This document shows positions 1 through 8,326 of a DNA stretch of 60,532 nucleotides, one piece after another. Below the pieces are notes generated by a model that saw only the letters and a program-made list of their open reading frames with translations, was not told the origin of the DNA and ran no database searches. Location of the stretch: contig NZ_APMH01000008.1 in assembly GCF_000359585.1 (NCBI RefSeq), positions 1-60,532 on the forward strand, written 5' to 3'. A program made the translations under genes and the position numbers. The DNA comes from Clostridium tyrobutyricum DSM 2637 = ATCC 25755 = JCM 11008. GTDB taxonomy: Bacteria > Bacillota > Clostridia > Clostridiales > Clostridiaceae. Position 1 is the first letter of the stretch, and each line of letters starts with the position of its first letter.

Positions 1-3
1 TAT

Positions 4-77
<74 letters not shown>

Positions 78-78
78 G

Positions 79-120
79 AAAAGCTCTTGAAACTTTAACA
101 GTTTCAAGAGCTTTTATATT
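79..120 (+). terminator. Rho-independent terminator of tRNA-Cys
   Basis: A 14-bp inverted repeat (81-94 with 100-113, core GCTCTTGAAACT) is followed by a T-rich tail. It sits 3 nt after the tRNA CCA end. Confidence 0.9.
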
Positions 121-216
121 TTGTAAATAATTATATGTTAAACTAAAATTAATGTGTTTACAAATAATTAATAAATATAACATTAAGTTGTAACAAAAAC
201 CACATATAATAATAAT

Positions 217-318
217 TATCCTAAGGAAATAACTTAGAGAAAATCAAAAATAATAGTTCCCCCTATTATAAACAGATAACAAAAACAAGTACTGTTGATA
301 CACAAGTGCTTGTTTTTT
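217..318 (+). ncRNA. Candidate small RNA, about 100 nt
   Basis: The 121-455 interval has no convincing ORF before 456. It holds a TATAAT at 205-210 (with only a weak -35) and a strong terminator at 283-318. Between them are two short hairpins: CTAAG/CTTAG near 221-237 and AATAG/CTATT at 252-267, the latter exposing a TTCCCC loop. C-rich loops of this kind are used by Gram-positive sRNAs such as RsaE/RoxS to pair with Shine-Dalgarno sequences. That role here is inference. It could instead be an untranslated remnant. Confidence 0.35.
283..318 (+). terminator. Rho-independent terminator
   Basis: An 11-bp stem (283-293 with 305-315, one G-U pair) is followed by a run of Ts. No ORF precedes it, so it probably ends a non-coding transcript. 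Confidence 0.8.
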
Positions 319-455
319 CTTATAATAAAAATCAATATTTATAGTTGATATACCAGATTTATAAGTTTATGTTAAATTGATGTTATATATATAATTTGAA
401 TTTATTGCGGAAAAGGATTACAATGAAAGTATATTAATAATAAGAGGGTGAACAT

Positions 456-845
456 ATGAAAGGAGAAGTATATAATCTTGATGATATTATAAGAATTGAA
501 AATGGTTCAAAGGTTTGGATAGAATCAAAATATAGAAAGTCTGATTTGTTCATTATAAACAAAAAAAATTATAATAATATTAACTTTATAATTGATAAAT
601 ATTTATCAAAATGGCTTAATATTTGTTTAAATTATAAACAGTTAGAAACTAAGATAAATATGGGTGAAATAAAAATATATGAATGGTTATCCGATGATGA
701 GTATTTAGTTAGAAATATAGAAAGATTGAGAAATAATATAGAAGTTGATTTGATCTTACAAAATAAAGATGAATTTATCAAAGAAACAGCAAAATATAAT
801 AAATTGATAAAAGAACTGGAAAAGAGAAAACTAATAAATTATTAA
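456..845 (+). CDS. Hypothetical protein, 129 aa
   Basis: I do not recognise the family. The protein is Lys/Asn/Ile-rich and soluble, with no signal peptide or membrane segment and a charged C-terminal helix ending in LIKELEKRKLINY. The start is supported by GAGGGTG about 6 nt upstream. A possible promoter (TTGATA at 345-350, 17 nt, TATGTT at 368-373) precedes it. It begins a run of four small uncharacterised genes lying between tRNA-Cys and ytxC. Confidence 0.7.
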   Translation: MKGEVYNLDDIIRIENGSKVWIESKYRKSDLFIINKKNYNNINFIIDKYLSKWLNICLNYKQLETKINMGEIKIYEWLSDDEYLVRNIERLRNNIEVDLILQNKDEFIKETAKYNKLIKELEKRKLINY

Positions 846-908
846 GCTGATACTATATGGTAAAAAAATCCAACAGATGCTATAATGTATTTAAAAGGGG
901 TGTCTATT

Positions 909-1319
909 ATGGATTTATCGTTTAAAAAATTGATCGAAATTATTAAAAATGATAAGTTCTCCAATAAAGATAAATGTTCCAATAAAGATGAGGACTGTCA
1001 TGAAAAACAGATTTGTTTTGATAATTTTTATTATAATAAAAATAAAATCAAGACTTACAGTATAGACGAAATTAGAGCATATAAAGACTTGCTAGTAAAA
1101 TACAATCAAAATATACTAAACAGGGCAAGAAAAAAATTATTTAAATTGTGTATGGCAATGGATATAATTTTTATATTTGTTAGTCTTGTTTTGAAGGTTC
1201 CCATAGTTATTTCAGTGGTAGTTGCCTTTACAATAATACTATATTTTGTAACTAATCGATATATGATAAGAGTGTTTAACATATGTAATGAAAAGAAAAG
1301 ATTTCTAAATAGATCATAA
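909..1319 (+). CDS. Hypothetical membrane protein, 136 aa
   Basis: The start at 909 (MDLSFKKL) is preferred over an in-frame ATG at 885 because AAAGGGGTG lies just upstream of it. The N-terminal half is hydrophilic, with a Cys/Lys/Asp-rich stretch containing NKDKCSNKDEDC. Two adjacent hydrophobic segments follow, roughly residues 85-105 and 108-128 of this product. The C-terminus is basic. No family is recognised. A small two-pass membrane protein with a cytoplasmic N-terminal domain is the most that can be said. Confidence 0.65.
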   Translation: MDLSFKKLIEIIKNDKFSNKDKCSNKDEDCHEKQICFDNFYYNKNKIKTYSIDEIRAYKDLLVKYNQNILNRARKKLFKLCMAMDIIFIFVSLVLKVPIVISVVVAFTIILYFVTNRYMIRVFNICNEKKRFLNRS

Positions 1320-1396
1320 ACTATTTAATTAAATTCTGCATTAATTTTTAATTTTAAGAAAGAGAAAATCTGAATGATTATGCAGGTGGTTTTAAT

Positions 1397-1603
1397 ATGA
1401 AAAACTATGATTTACTCAGTGATTTTAGGGATTTTAGTGATAAAAAAGGACATTTTATTAAAGGATATGTTATGGATGAATGTTCAGCCAAACAATATAT
1501 TGAAAAAGCTGAAAATTTAAAAAAAGAAAAATATATTAAACTAAATAAATATCATTATGATGGAATATCCTTGTATTTTGATGGATATATAATTTCAAAA
1601 TAG
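1397..1603 (+). CDS. Hypothetical protein, 68 aa
   Basis: A small soluble protein beginning MKNYDLLSDFRDF, preceded by an AGGTGG ribosome site. It has no membrane segment or cysteine cluster apart from one Cys. It is followed by a terminator at 1630-1660. Its family is unknown. The good ribosome site, terminator and gap-free frame suggest a real gene. Confidence 0.6.
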   Translation: MKNYDLLSDFRDFSDKKGHFIKGYVMDECSAKQYIEKAENLKKEKYIKLNKYHYDGISLYFDGYIISK

Positions 1604-1629
1604 TATATAATATAATTATTAAGATGATT

Positions 1630-1660
1630 AAGAGCTCGTAAGGGGCTCTTTTTAATTTTT
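1630..1660 (+). terminator. Rho-independent terminator
   Basis: A short hairpin AAGAGC/GCTCTT (1630-1635 with 1645-1650) is followed by TTT and a T-rich tail. It ends the 1397 gene. Confidence 0.65.
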
Positions 1661-1721
1661 AAAAATAAATTATAATTGACAATAATTATATTGAGATATT
1701 AAAATACTTGGAGGAATTTTT

Positions 1722-1910
1722 ATGAATATAAAAGAAGTGGATCATATAACATCACTTAGAATAATGAACTTATACAGACCGGTGGGGAAGTTTATAAGTC
1801 AGGACGGAGGATTATGGATAGCCATAGATAATTGTACAGGAAAAGTAATTACAAGAGAATTTAGAAATAAAGAAGAATGTATACTATTTTTAAATAAAGA
1901 TAAAAGATAA
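1722..1910 (+). CDS. Hypothetical small protein, 62 aa
   Basis: Begins MNIKEVDHITSLRIMNLYRP and has a good GGAGG ribosome site 7 nt upstream. It contains an aromatic/Gly segment (SQDGGLWIAIDNCTGK) that looks like a compact beta fold. There is no signal peptide. The family is not recognised, and there is no clear operon partner. Confidence 0.6.
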   Translation: MNIKEVDHITSLRIMNLYRPVGKFISQDGGLWIAIDNCTGKVITREFRNKEECILFLNKDKR

Positions 1911-2085
1911 TTTTTAGATTTTATATTAACATACCTTCCATAACAATTATGTACAATTTTTAAATTCCTAAATATAATATTTATAGAAGCTAATCTATAA
2001 GAAATAAGTTTGTCGAAATTTGACAAATAAATTTTGAATATGATTTTTCTTTCAACACATACTATTTTGGAAGGGAGTGTAGAGA

Positions 2086-2952
2086 ATGCCACTATTAAAT
2101 CTAATTTATAATAATGAAAGAGAGGATATAATAAATGGAATAAAATCTTTAAAACAATATTTCAAACAAAAAAATATAAATATAGGTGTATCTGAAAGTT
2201 TGGAGTCTGGTACTCACTTCCTAAAGATATATAGTGATTGTGAACTGAATAAAAGGCTAGTTAATATATTTAATATACAGATAGCTAATATAGTATATGG
2301 AATAATAGTAAAGGAATTTTATAAAAAAGAAATAGATTTATTCTTACAGGAGAATTATTTTTTCCTTCAAAATGATGAGATGGATAATATAAAAAATGAA
2401 AGTTATAATTTACTTATGGGGGATATATCCATTATAGATGAAAATTCTATTTACTGTATAAATAAAAAAAATAATATATTGGAAGAAATAATAGATTGCA
2501 TGAGAGAATCTAATAATATAAATATTGAAGGATTTATATCATTTAGAATGAAAAATACTTTAAGTGACTTAAAAAATATAATTGATAAAGTAGTAGAAAA
2601 ATATATGGTAGAAAAAGAATACGATGATTTTATAAAACTTTTAAAATATTTTGTGGAAATTCAGGAAAGCAAAATAGAATATATGGATATAGTTATAGAA
2701 GATAATGGAGATTATATTGTCAGAAATGAGCAGGGAATAGATATAACCAATAAGTTGTTTAATGAATTGACAGAGTTTAAAACAGATAAGGATGTTAGTT
2801 CAGAAGATTTACTTATAAGTGTTCTTATAACTAATTCTCCACAGAATATATGTATACATTCAGTAGAAAATTGTAGAAATAGTGAGATTATAGATACCAT
2901 ACAGAAAGTTTTTACTGACAGGGTAAAGTTTTATAACAGCTGCAATGTTTAA
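2086..2952 (+). CDS. ytxC: Sporulation-associated protein YtxC
   Basis: This 288-aa soluble protein begins MPLLNLIYNNEREDIINGI, the pattern of the YtxC family. The family is linked to sporulation in Bacilli and Clostridia, but its biochemical role is unknown. In Bacillus subtilis ytxC also lies beside thrS, so synteny supports the call. The sequence is rich in predicted helices, with acidic Asn/Ile-rich stretches and no transmembrane segment. The start has a GGAAGGGAGTG ribosome site. A separate promoter for thrS begins 27 nt after its stop, so the two genes need not be one transcript. Confidence 0.8.
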   Translation: MPLLNLIYNNEREDIINGIKSLKQYFKQKNINIGVSESLESGTHFLKIYSDCELNKRLVNIFNIQIANIVYGIIVKEFYKKEIDLFLQENYFFLQNDEMDNIKNESYNLLMGDISIIDENSIYCINKKNNILEEIIDCMRESNNINIEGFISFRMKNTLSDLKNIIDKVVEKYMVEKEYDDFIKLLKYFVEIQESKIEYMDIVIEDNGDYIVRNEQGIDITNKLFNELTEFKTDKDVSSEDLLISVLITNSPQNICIHSVENCRNSEIIDTIQKVFTDRVKFYNSCNV

Positions 2953-2979
2953 AAATAAGTAATATTTTATAATTAGTTA

Positions 2980-3008
2980 TTGACATATGTATGTTTGAAT
3001 AATAAAAT
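2980..3008 (+). promoter_or_regulatory. Promoter of the thrS T-box transcript
   Basis: TTGACA at 2980-2985, a 17-nt spacer and TAAAAT at 3003-3008. It drives the leader that begins near 3015. Confidence 0.75.
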
Positions 3009-3014
3009 AATAGA

Positions 3015-3293
3015 ATAAACCAAGGCAATGAAAAGGAAAAGTAGGTAAAATATTGTTTCAAGAGATAAAAACTTGTTAGCTGAGAGGTTTTTTAAGCAAT
3101 ATTTATTGAAAAACCACCTTTGAGTCAAATGCTGAATTTATATATTATATTTTTTAGTAAGCATTTTCGTAAATCTGCGTTAAAGATATAGAGATGGCAA
3201 TAGTATTTTTTATTATAATTTGAGTTTTGTAGCTATTGTTAATTTGGGTGGAAACACGGCAACTCGTCCCATGGTTATGGGAGGGGTTTTTTT
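3015..3293 (+). promoter_or_regulatory. T-box leader of thrS (threonine)
   Basis: A transcription-attenuation riboswitch that senses uncharged tRNA. The AGTA-type stem I element is near 3042. The specifier ACC (Thr) is at 3113-3115, followed by ACCTTTGAG, so ACC is present twice in tandem. The T-box core TGGGTGGAAAC is at 3245-3255, and the terminator hairpin (CCCAT/ATGGG with a seven-T run) is at 3263-3293. The acceptor-pairing bulge is UGGA, which would pair with a tRNA whose discriminator base is U. The family turns the gene on when tRNA-Thr is uncharged. Confidence 0.93.
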
Positions 3294-3340
3294 ACTTGGA
3301 GTTAGTAGTTCTAGTTACTTTATAGGAGGAGGAAAAAGAA

Positions 3341-5257
3341 ATGATAAAAATATTTTTAAAAGATGGAAAAACAATTGAAGTTGAGAAGGGATCCAAGGTA
3401 GCGGAAATAGCTTCTAAACTGAGCATATCTTTAGGAAAAAAAGCTTTAGGAGCTAAATTAAATGGAAAAGTTGTAGAGCTGATGCAGGCAGTGGACGAAG
3501 AATGTAAACTGGAAATATTGACATTTGAAGATGATGAAGGCAAGAAGATATTAAGACATACTGCATCTCATATACTTGCGCAAGCAGTAAAAAGATTGTA
3601 TCCAGATGTAAAATTGGCTATAGGACCGTCTATAGATAATGGATTCTATTATGATTTGGATGCAGAGTTCTCATTTACTCCAGAACTTCTTGAAAAAATT
3701 GAAGCTGAGATGAAAAAAATAGTTAAGGAAAATGAGAAATTGGAAAGATTTGAGCTGCCAAGAGATGAAGCAATAAAATTGATGAAGGAAAAGGATGAGC
3801 CATATAAAGTAAAATTAATCGAAGATTTACCAGAAGATGAGGTTATATCTTTTTATAAACAAGGTGATTTTATTGATCTCTGTGCAGGGCCACATTTACC
3901 ATCAACAGGCAAGGTAAAAGCATTCAAACTTCTTTCTATTGCAGGAGCATATTGGCGTGGAAATGAAAAAAATAAAATGCTTCAGAGAATATATGGAACT
4001 GCATTTGAAAAGAAAAAGGATCTTGAAGATTACCTGAATATGATGGAAGAAGCTAAAAAGAGAGATCATAGAAAATTAGGGAAACAATTGGATTTGTTCA
4101 GTATTCATGAGGAAGGACCTGGATTCCCATTTTTCCATCCAAAGGGAATGATAATAAGAAACACTCTTCAACAGTACTGGAGAGAAGTCCATAGAAAAGC
4201 TGGTTATGATGAAATAATGACTCCAATTATATTAAATGAGAAACTTTGGCATGAATCAGGTCATTGGGATCACTATAAAGATAATATGTATTTCACAAAA
4301 ATAGATGATGAAGATTATGCCATCAAGCCAATGAATTGCCCTGGCTCAATACTTGTTTATAAAAACAAGATACATTCATATAGGGACTTTCCTATAAGAT
4401 ATGGTGAAATGGGAATTGTACACAGACATGAAAAATCTGGAGCTCTTCACGGACTTATGAGGGTTAGATGTTTTACTCAGGATGATGCACATATTTTTGT
4501 AACTAAAGATATGATTAAAGATGAACTTCTTAAAGTAATAAAACTTATAGATAATTTCTACAGGGTATTTGGATTTGAATATTTTGTTGAATTATCTACA
4601 AGACCTGATGATTCCATGGGAAGTGATGAAGATTGGAATGCTGCAACTGAAGGATTGAAATCTGCATTGGAAGCTGCAGGGCTTTCTTACAAGGTAAATG
4701 AGGGGGATGGAGCTTTCTATGGACCTAAAATAGATTTCCATTTGAGGGATTCTATAGGAAGAACATGGCAATGCGGAACTGTTCAATTGGATTTTCAGAT
4801 GCCTGAGAGATTTGACTTGACTTATATAGGATCAGATGGAGAAAAACACAGACCAGTTATGCTGCACAGAGTTGTATTTGGATCTATAGAAAGATTTATA
4901 GGAATTTTAATAGAAAACTATGCTGGAGCATTCCCGGTTTGGCTTGCACCAGTACAAGTTGAAGTAATGAATATAACTGATTCACATTTGGATTATGTAA
5001 GTAATTTAGTAGACAAATTAAAAGAGAATGATATTAGAGTGGAGTCCGACTTAAGAAATGAAAAGATAGGATATAAGATAAGAGAAGCTCAAATGCAGAA
5101 GGTTCCATATATGATTGTAATAGGAGATAAGGAAGTAAATGAAGGAAATATCTCAGTTAGAAGTAGAAAAGATGGAGATTTAGGAACATTTGCAATTGAT
5201 GATTTTATTTCTAAAGTAAAGGAAGAAATAGATACCAAGGCAAAAGATATTATGTAA
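3341..5257 (+). CDS. thrS: Threonine--tRNA ligase
   Basis: Charges tRNA-Thr with threonine in the cytoplasm, using ATP. At 638 aa it has the standard full length. In order it has a TGS domain (about 1-62), an editing domain with HxxxH (H73, H77) and DLCAGPH near 180, and a class II catalytic core with motif 2 (HRHEKSGALHGLMRVR) and motif 3 (HRVVFGSIERFIG). The C-terminal anticodon-binding domain follows. The ribosome site is TAGGAGGAGG. Expression is controlled by the T-box immediately upstream. All key motifs look intact. Confidence 0.99.
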   Translation: MIKIFLKDGKTIEVEKGSKVAEIASKLSISLGKKALGAKLNGKVVELMQAVDEECKLEILTFEDDEGKKILRHTASHILAQAVKRLYPDVKLAIGPSIDNGFYYDLDAEFSFTPELLEKIEAEMKKIVKENEKLERFELPRDEAIKLMKEKDEPYKVKLIEDLPEDEVISFYKQGDFIDLCAGPHLPSTGKVKAFKLLSIAGAYWRGNEKNKMLQRIYGTAFEKKKDLEDYLNMMEEAKKRDHRKLGKQLDLFSIHEEGPGFPFFHPKGMIIRNTLQQYWREVHRKAGYDEIMTPIILNEKLWHESGHWDHYKDNMYFTKIDDEDYAIKPMNCPGSILVYKNKIHSYRDFPIRYGEMGIVHRHEKSGALHGLMRVRCFTQDDAHIFVTKDMIKDELLKVIKLIDNFYRVFGFEYFVELSTRPDDSMGSDEDWNAATEGLKSALEAAGLSYKVNEGDGAFYGPKIDFHLRDSIGRTWQCGTVQLDFQMPERFDLTYIGSDGEKHRPVMLHRVVFGSIERFIGILIENYAGAFPVWLAPVQVEVMNITDSHLDYVSNLVDKLKENDIRVESDLRNEKIGYKIREAQMQKVPYMIVIGDKEVNEGNISVRSRKDGDLGTFAIDDFISKVKEEIDTKAKDIM

Positions 5258-5399
5258 ATGGAAAATTACCTGATAATTATTAAGCACTTAAACATGAAAT
5301 ATAATAGCAGAATTAGTAGAGGCATTTATTGGTGAAAAAATTTTTGTTATATAGTATAATTTATTATAAATATCAAACTATTTTTTAAGGAGATAATGA

Positions 5400-6326
5400 A
5401 TGCTTAAAGATAAAATATTGAATAGAGAAACTGGAATAATAACATATGCAATAACACCGCCAAAATTAAACAATTTACATCAAAAAATTGTAGAAATTTC
5501 TCAAAAACAGGTAGAGCGGATAAAGAACATTGATGTAGATGGCCTAATTATTTATGATATTCAAGATGAAATTGACAGACAGAAAGAAAAGAGGCCATTT
5601 CCTTTTATTGAAACATTGGATCCAGCTTTGTATAATGAGGAGTATTTAAAGAATTTAACTGTTCCTAAAATTATATACAGATGTGTAGGAAAATATGATG
5701 AAAATCAGTTTTCAAAATGGATAAAATCTGATAAAGATAGCGATAGATTTTCTGTATTTGTTGGAGCATCTTCTAGTAAACAGGAAGTTAAGTTGAAATT
5801 ATCTGAAGCATATAGAATAAGTGAACAATTAAATCCAAATTTAATTTTAGGTGGAGTTGTAATACCTGAAAGACATGTGACCCATAAAGATGAACATATA
5901 AGGATAATCAATAAAGTAGGTAAAGGATGTAAATTTTTTGTCTCGCAGGTAATATATAATCTGGAAAATTCCAAGAATTTTTTATCGGATTATTATTATT
6001 ACTGTAAAAATAATAATATTGAGATGAAACCTATAATATTTACTATTACGCCTTGTGGATCTAAAAAAACATTGCAATTCATGAAATGGCTTGGAATAAA
6101 TGTCCCAAAGTGGATGGAAAATGATCTTATGAATTCACAGGATATATTGCATAAATCAGTATCTTTATCAGAGAATATTGTTGAAGAATTATTGGATTTT
6201 GCATTGGAGAAGGATATACCAGTTGGATTTAATATTGAAAGTTTGTCAATTAGAAAAGTTGAAATTGAAGCTTCAATAAAATTGGTTAAAGATATAAAAT
6301 CAATAATTGAAAAGAGATTAAAATAG
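5400..6326 (+). CDS. Methylenetetrahydrofolate reductase-like (MetF family) protein
   Basis: A 308-aa TIM-barrel protein resembling the MetF/MTHFR family. Visible family-like segments are ITYAITPPK at the N-terminus, DGLIIYDIQDE, GGVVIPERH and CKFFVSQVIYN. True MetF reduces methylene-THF to methyl-THF with FAD. Here no adjacent MetV or folate gene is present and the sequence is divergent, so the substrate is uncertain. The gene stands alone after thrS, with an AAGGAG ribosome site, a 142-nt upstream gap and its own terminator. Confidence 0.75.
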   Translation: MLKDKILNRETGIITYAITPPKLNNLHQKIVEISQKQVERIKNIDVDGLIIYDIQDEIDRQKEKRPFPFIETLDPALYNEEYLKNLTVPKIIYRCVGKYDENQFSKWIKSDKDSDRFSVFVGASSSKQEVKLKLSEAYRISEQLNPNLILGGVVIPERHVTHKDEHIRIINKVGKGCKFFVSQVIYNLENSKNFLSDYYYYCKNNNIEMKPIIFTITPCGSKKTLQFMKWLGINVPKWMENDLMNSQDILHKSVSLSENIVEELLDFALEKDIPVGFNIESLSIRKVEIEASIKLVKDIKSIIEKRLK

Positions 6327-6351
6327 ATATAAATATTTTGTATTATTATAT

Positions 6352-6390
6352 AAAAAGCACTTTTGGAGTGAATCCATAGTGCTTTTTATG
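6352..6390 (+). terminator. Rho-independent terminator
   Basis: A 10-bp stem AAAAAGCACT/AGTGCTTTTT (6352-6361 with 6378-6387) ends the MetF-like gene. It is T-rich on both strands, so it may also stop the convergent amidase transcript. Confidence 0.85.
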
Positions 6391-6482
6391 TTTATTTGGT
6401 TGAACTTACAGATAGAGTTTTTAATAGAGCATAGGATTTGTTTCCATCTCTAATTTCACTAAAATAAGGTTAAAATTACTTT

Positions 6483-6983
6483 TTAAAGATGTATTTTTAA
6501 AAAATGCATTTTAACTGACCAATCTTTTTTATAGGGTATATTTAATACATTTGGGGTATGTTGGGAAACTAAAGGATAGTTTTCATAGTATGATGTTATA
6601 ATTGCCGAATGCTGCATTCTTCCATTTGCATTTTGATAGAATATTATATCTCCAGGTTCCATCATGGATATGGAATTCACTTCTGTGCCTTTAATACCAT
6701 ATAGTTTATCCTTATCGTTAATTTTGAGATACCAGTAAAGGGAGCCGGCAGTAGACCAAGATACAGACCAGCTCCTATTATTGTACCACCACTGATTTCT
6801 CCCTGAAGTTACGATTGGTGCACCCCCAGCTCTTAAGCATTGAGATATAAAGTTTGTACAATCTCCTCCATTAGTACTATACACTAAAAAATATTTATAA
6901 TTTGGATTTGGTTCCAAGGCATATTTAAAGGCATAATTTACAGCGTTAACCCTAGAATAAGATGTACTATTTATATAATTCAC
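6483..6983 (-). CDS. Amidase-domain (Amidase_6) cell-wall protein
   Basis: This 166-aa protein matches the Amidase_6 pattern. SRVNAVNYAFKYA near the N-terminus is followed by GGDCTNFISQCL, with probable catalytic Cys42. Next come the aromatic NQWWYNNRSWSVSWSTA and, later, GDIIFYQNANGRMQHSAII, which supplies the probable catalytic His. The family is an NlpC/P60-like cysteine hydrolase found in Clostridia, often acting on peptidoglycan. No signal peptide is visible. The start is supported by GGAG 5 nt upstream, so export or cytoplasmic action is unresolved. It is a single-gene unit convergent with the MetF-like gene. Confidence 0.8.
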   Translation of the reverse strand: MNYINSTSYSRVNAVNYAFKYALEPNPNYKYFLVYSTNGGDCTNFISQCLRAGGAPIVTSGRNQWWYNNRSWSVSWSTAGSLYWYLKINDKDKLYGIKGTEVNSISMMEPGDIIFYQNANGRMQHSAIITSYYENYPLVSQHTPNVLNIPYKKDWSVKMHFLKIHL

Positions 6984-7058
6984 ATAAGTACTCCATAAAA
7001 TTGCTTATGATATAATCTATGTTCATATGTTTTATAAAGTTACATTATTATTTTATAT

Positions 7059-7922
7059 CTATTCAGCTATGTCTTCGCAAGTTTTTGAATTAACAGGTGA
7101 TTTTTTGTTCTTGCTTAGAATAATGGATACAAAAATGCTTGTTAAAAGTATGGAGAATATAATTGCCAAAGACGTTATTACTGAAACATTTATATGGAAG
7201 AAAGTAATGGAAAGTTTAATACCTGTAAATATTAATATACATGCAACTCCATATTTAACATATGCAAAATTATTATGAAGTTTTTCAAGTAAAAAATACA
7301 TATTTCTAAGACCTAATATTGCAAATATATTAGAAGTATACACTATAAATGGATCTGTAGTTATTGAAAATACAGCAGGTATTGAATCTATGGCAAAAAT
7401 TATATCAGAAGCCTCTATAAGTATTAATATTGCAAATAGAGGTGTAGCATATAGTATTTTATTTTTCCTGATAAAAAATTTTTCTCCCTCGATCTTATCG
7501 GAAACAGGGATTATCTTCTCCAATAATCCAATTACCCGGCTATTTTTAAAATTAACTACTACATCATTTTTAAATATCATTTTGATTCCACTTATTATAA
7601 GTATTATGCCAAATATATATAGCATCCAGTGAAATTGATTGATGATAGTAACACCTAAGATTATGAATATAAACCTGAGAATTATTGCGCCTATAATTCC
7701 ATAAGTAAGTATTCTTTTTTGATATTGAGGATTTACAGCAAAACATTCAAATATTATGAGAAACAGGAATAGATTGTCCAAACTAAGGCTTTGCTCTATA
7801 ACGTATCCACCTAAAAAAGCTAAGGCTTTTTCATGCCCCATGAATATATAAATCCCAGCATTAAATATAAGTGCCATTCCTATCCAGAATCCTAGATGTA
7901 TTAAAGATTTTTTTGTAGACAT
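7059..7922 (-). CDS. TerC-family integral membrane protein, Mn-riboswitch controlled
   Basis: A 287-aa polytopic protein (about 8-9 hydrophobic segments) of the TerC/Alx family. The conserved acidic membrane motifs SLDNLFLFLIIF and EASDIIFAIDSIPAVFSIT are both present. Family members such as Alx and MeeF/MeeY export manganese or help metallate exported enzymes. Its leader contains a manganese-sensing yybP-ykoY riboswitch, which strongly supports a manganese-related role. The ribosome site is TAGGAGGG. The C-terminus is a short polar tail. It is monocistronic. Confidence 0.9.
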   Translation of the reverse strand: MSTKKSLIHLGFWIGMALIFNAGIYIFMGHEKALAFLGGYVIEQSLSLDNLFLFLIIFECFAVNPQYQKRILTYGIIGAIILRFIFIILGVTIINQFHWMLYIFGIILIISGIKMIFKNDVVVNFKNSRVIGLLEKIIPVSDKIEGEKFFIRKNKILYATPLFAILILIEASDIIFAIDSIPAVFSITTDPFIVYTSNIFAILGLRNMYFLLEKLHNNFAYVKYGVACILIFTGIKLSITFFHINVSVITSLAIIFSILLTSIFVSIILSKNKKSPVNSKTCEDIAE

Positions 7923-7950
7923 AAAGTTACCCTCCTAAATTTAATAATTA

Positions 7951-8012
7951 TTAAAAAATAAGACTTTTATCATAATTCTATTTTATATGTGAATTATGAT
8001 AAAAGTCTTATT
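7951..8012 (-). terminator. Riboswitch expression-platform terminator
   Basis: A perfect 22-bp hairpin (7957-7978 with 7991-8012) followed, on the minus strand, by a run of Ts. Its 5' arm overlaps the CTTTT that would close the riboswitch P1 helix, so ligand-bound P1 and the terminator are mutually exclusive. Confidence 0.85.
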
Positions 8013-8105
8013 ACCCGAAGGTTTACAAAACCAGATTTAGATATTCTAAATCGAACTGTTGACTTTGTAATTTTAATTACTCCCTTTTAATATTCAATAT
8101 TATAT
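7957..8105 (-). promoter_or_regulatory. yybP-ykoY manganese riboswitch
   Basis: On the minus strand the leader contains AAAAGGGAGTAA, then ACAAAGTCAACAGTTCG, CTGGTTTTGT and CTTCGGG in the order of the yybP-ykoY class. The pieces match the remembered Lactococcus lactis form (GGGGAGTAG, ACAAAGTCGTCAATTCG, CCGGCTTTGT). AAAAG pairs with CTTTT to form P1, which competes with the terminator. The class senses Mn2+ and turns expression on. It precedes the TerC gene, a classic partner. Confidence 0.85.
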
Positions 8106-8117
8106 TTTATGTTAAAT

Positions 8118-8146
8118 ATATTAGCATAGGTTTAAAGAAATATCAA
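8118..8146 (-). promoter_or_regulatory. Promoter of the TerC riboswitch transcript
   Basis: Minus-strand TTGATA (8141-8146), 17 nt, TAATAT (8118-8123), placing the start just ahead of the riboswitch. Confidence 0.6.
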
Positions 8147-8326
8147 GCTAAAAATATCACATATCACATAAAAATAAATCATATAACAAGTTAATCAATA
8201 TCACTTAATTCGTAACCAATAAGGCAATATGTATTTTAAATGGAAAATTAATGATAAGGGCACATTATTTGTGTTAATATTAATATTGGAGTTGTTTTAT
8301 ACTAAAAAACATGTTATATGGAGCTG

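Noticed and set aside
7027-7278. Plus-strand ORF of 83 aa
   Set aside because: It is antisense to the TerC coding region and has no ribosome site.
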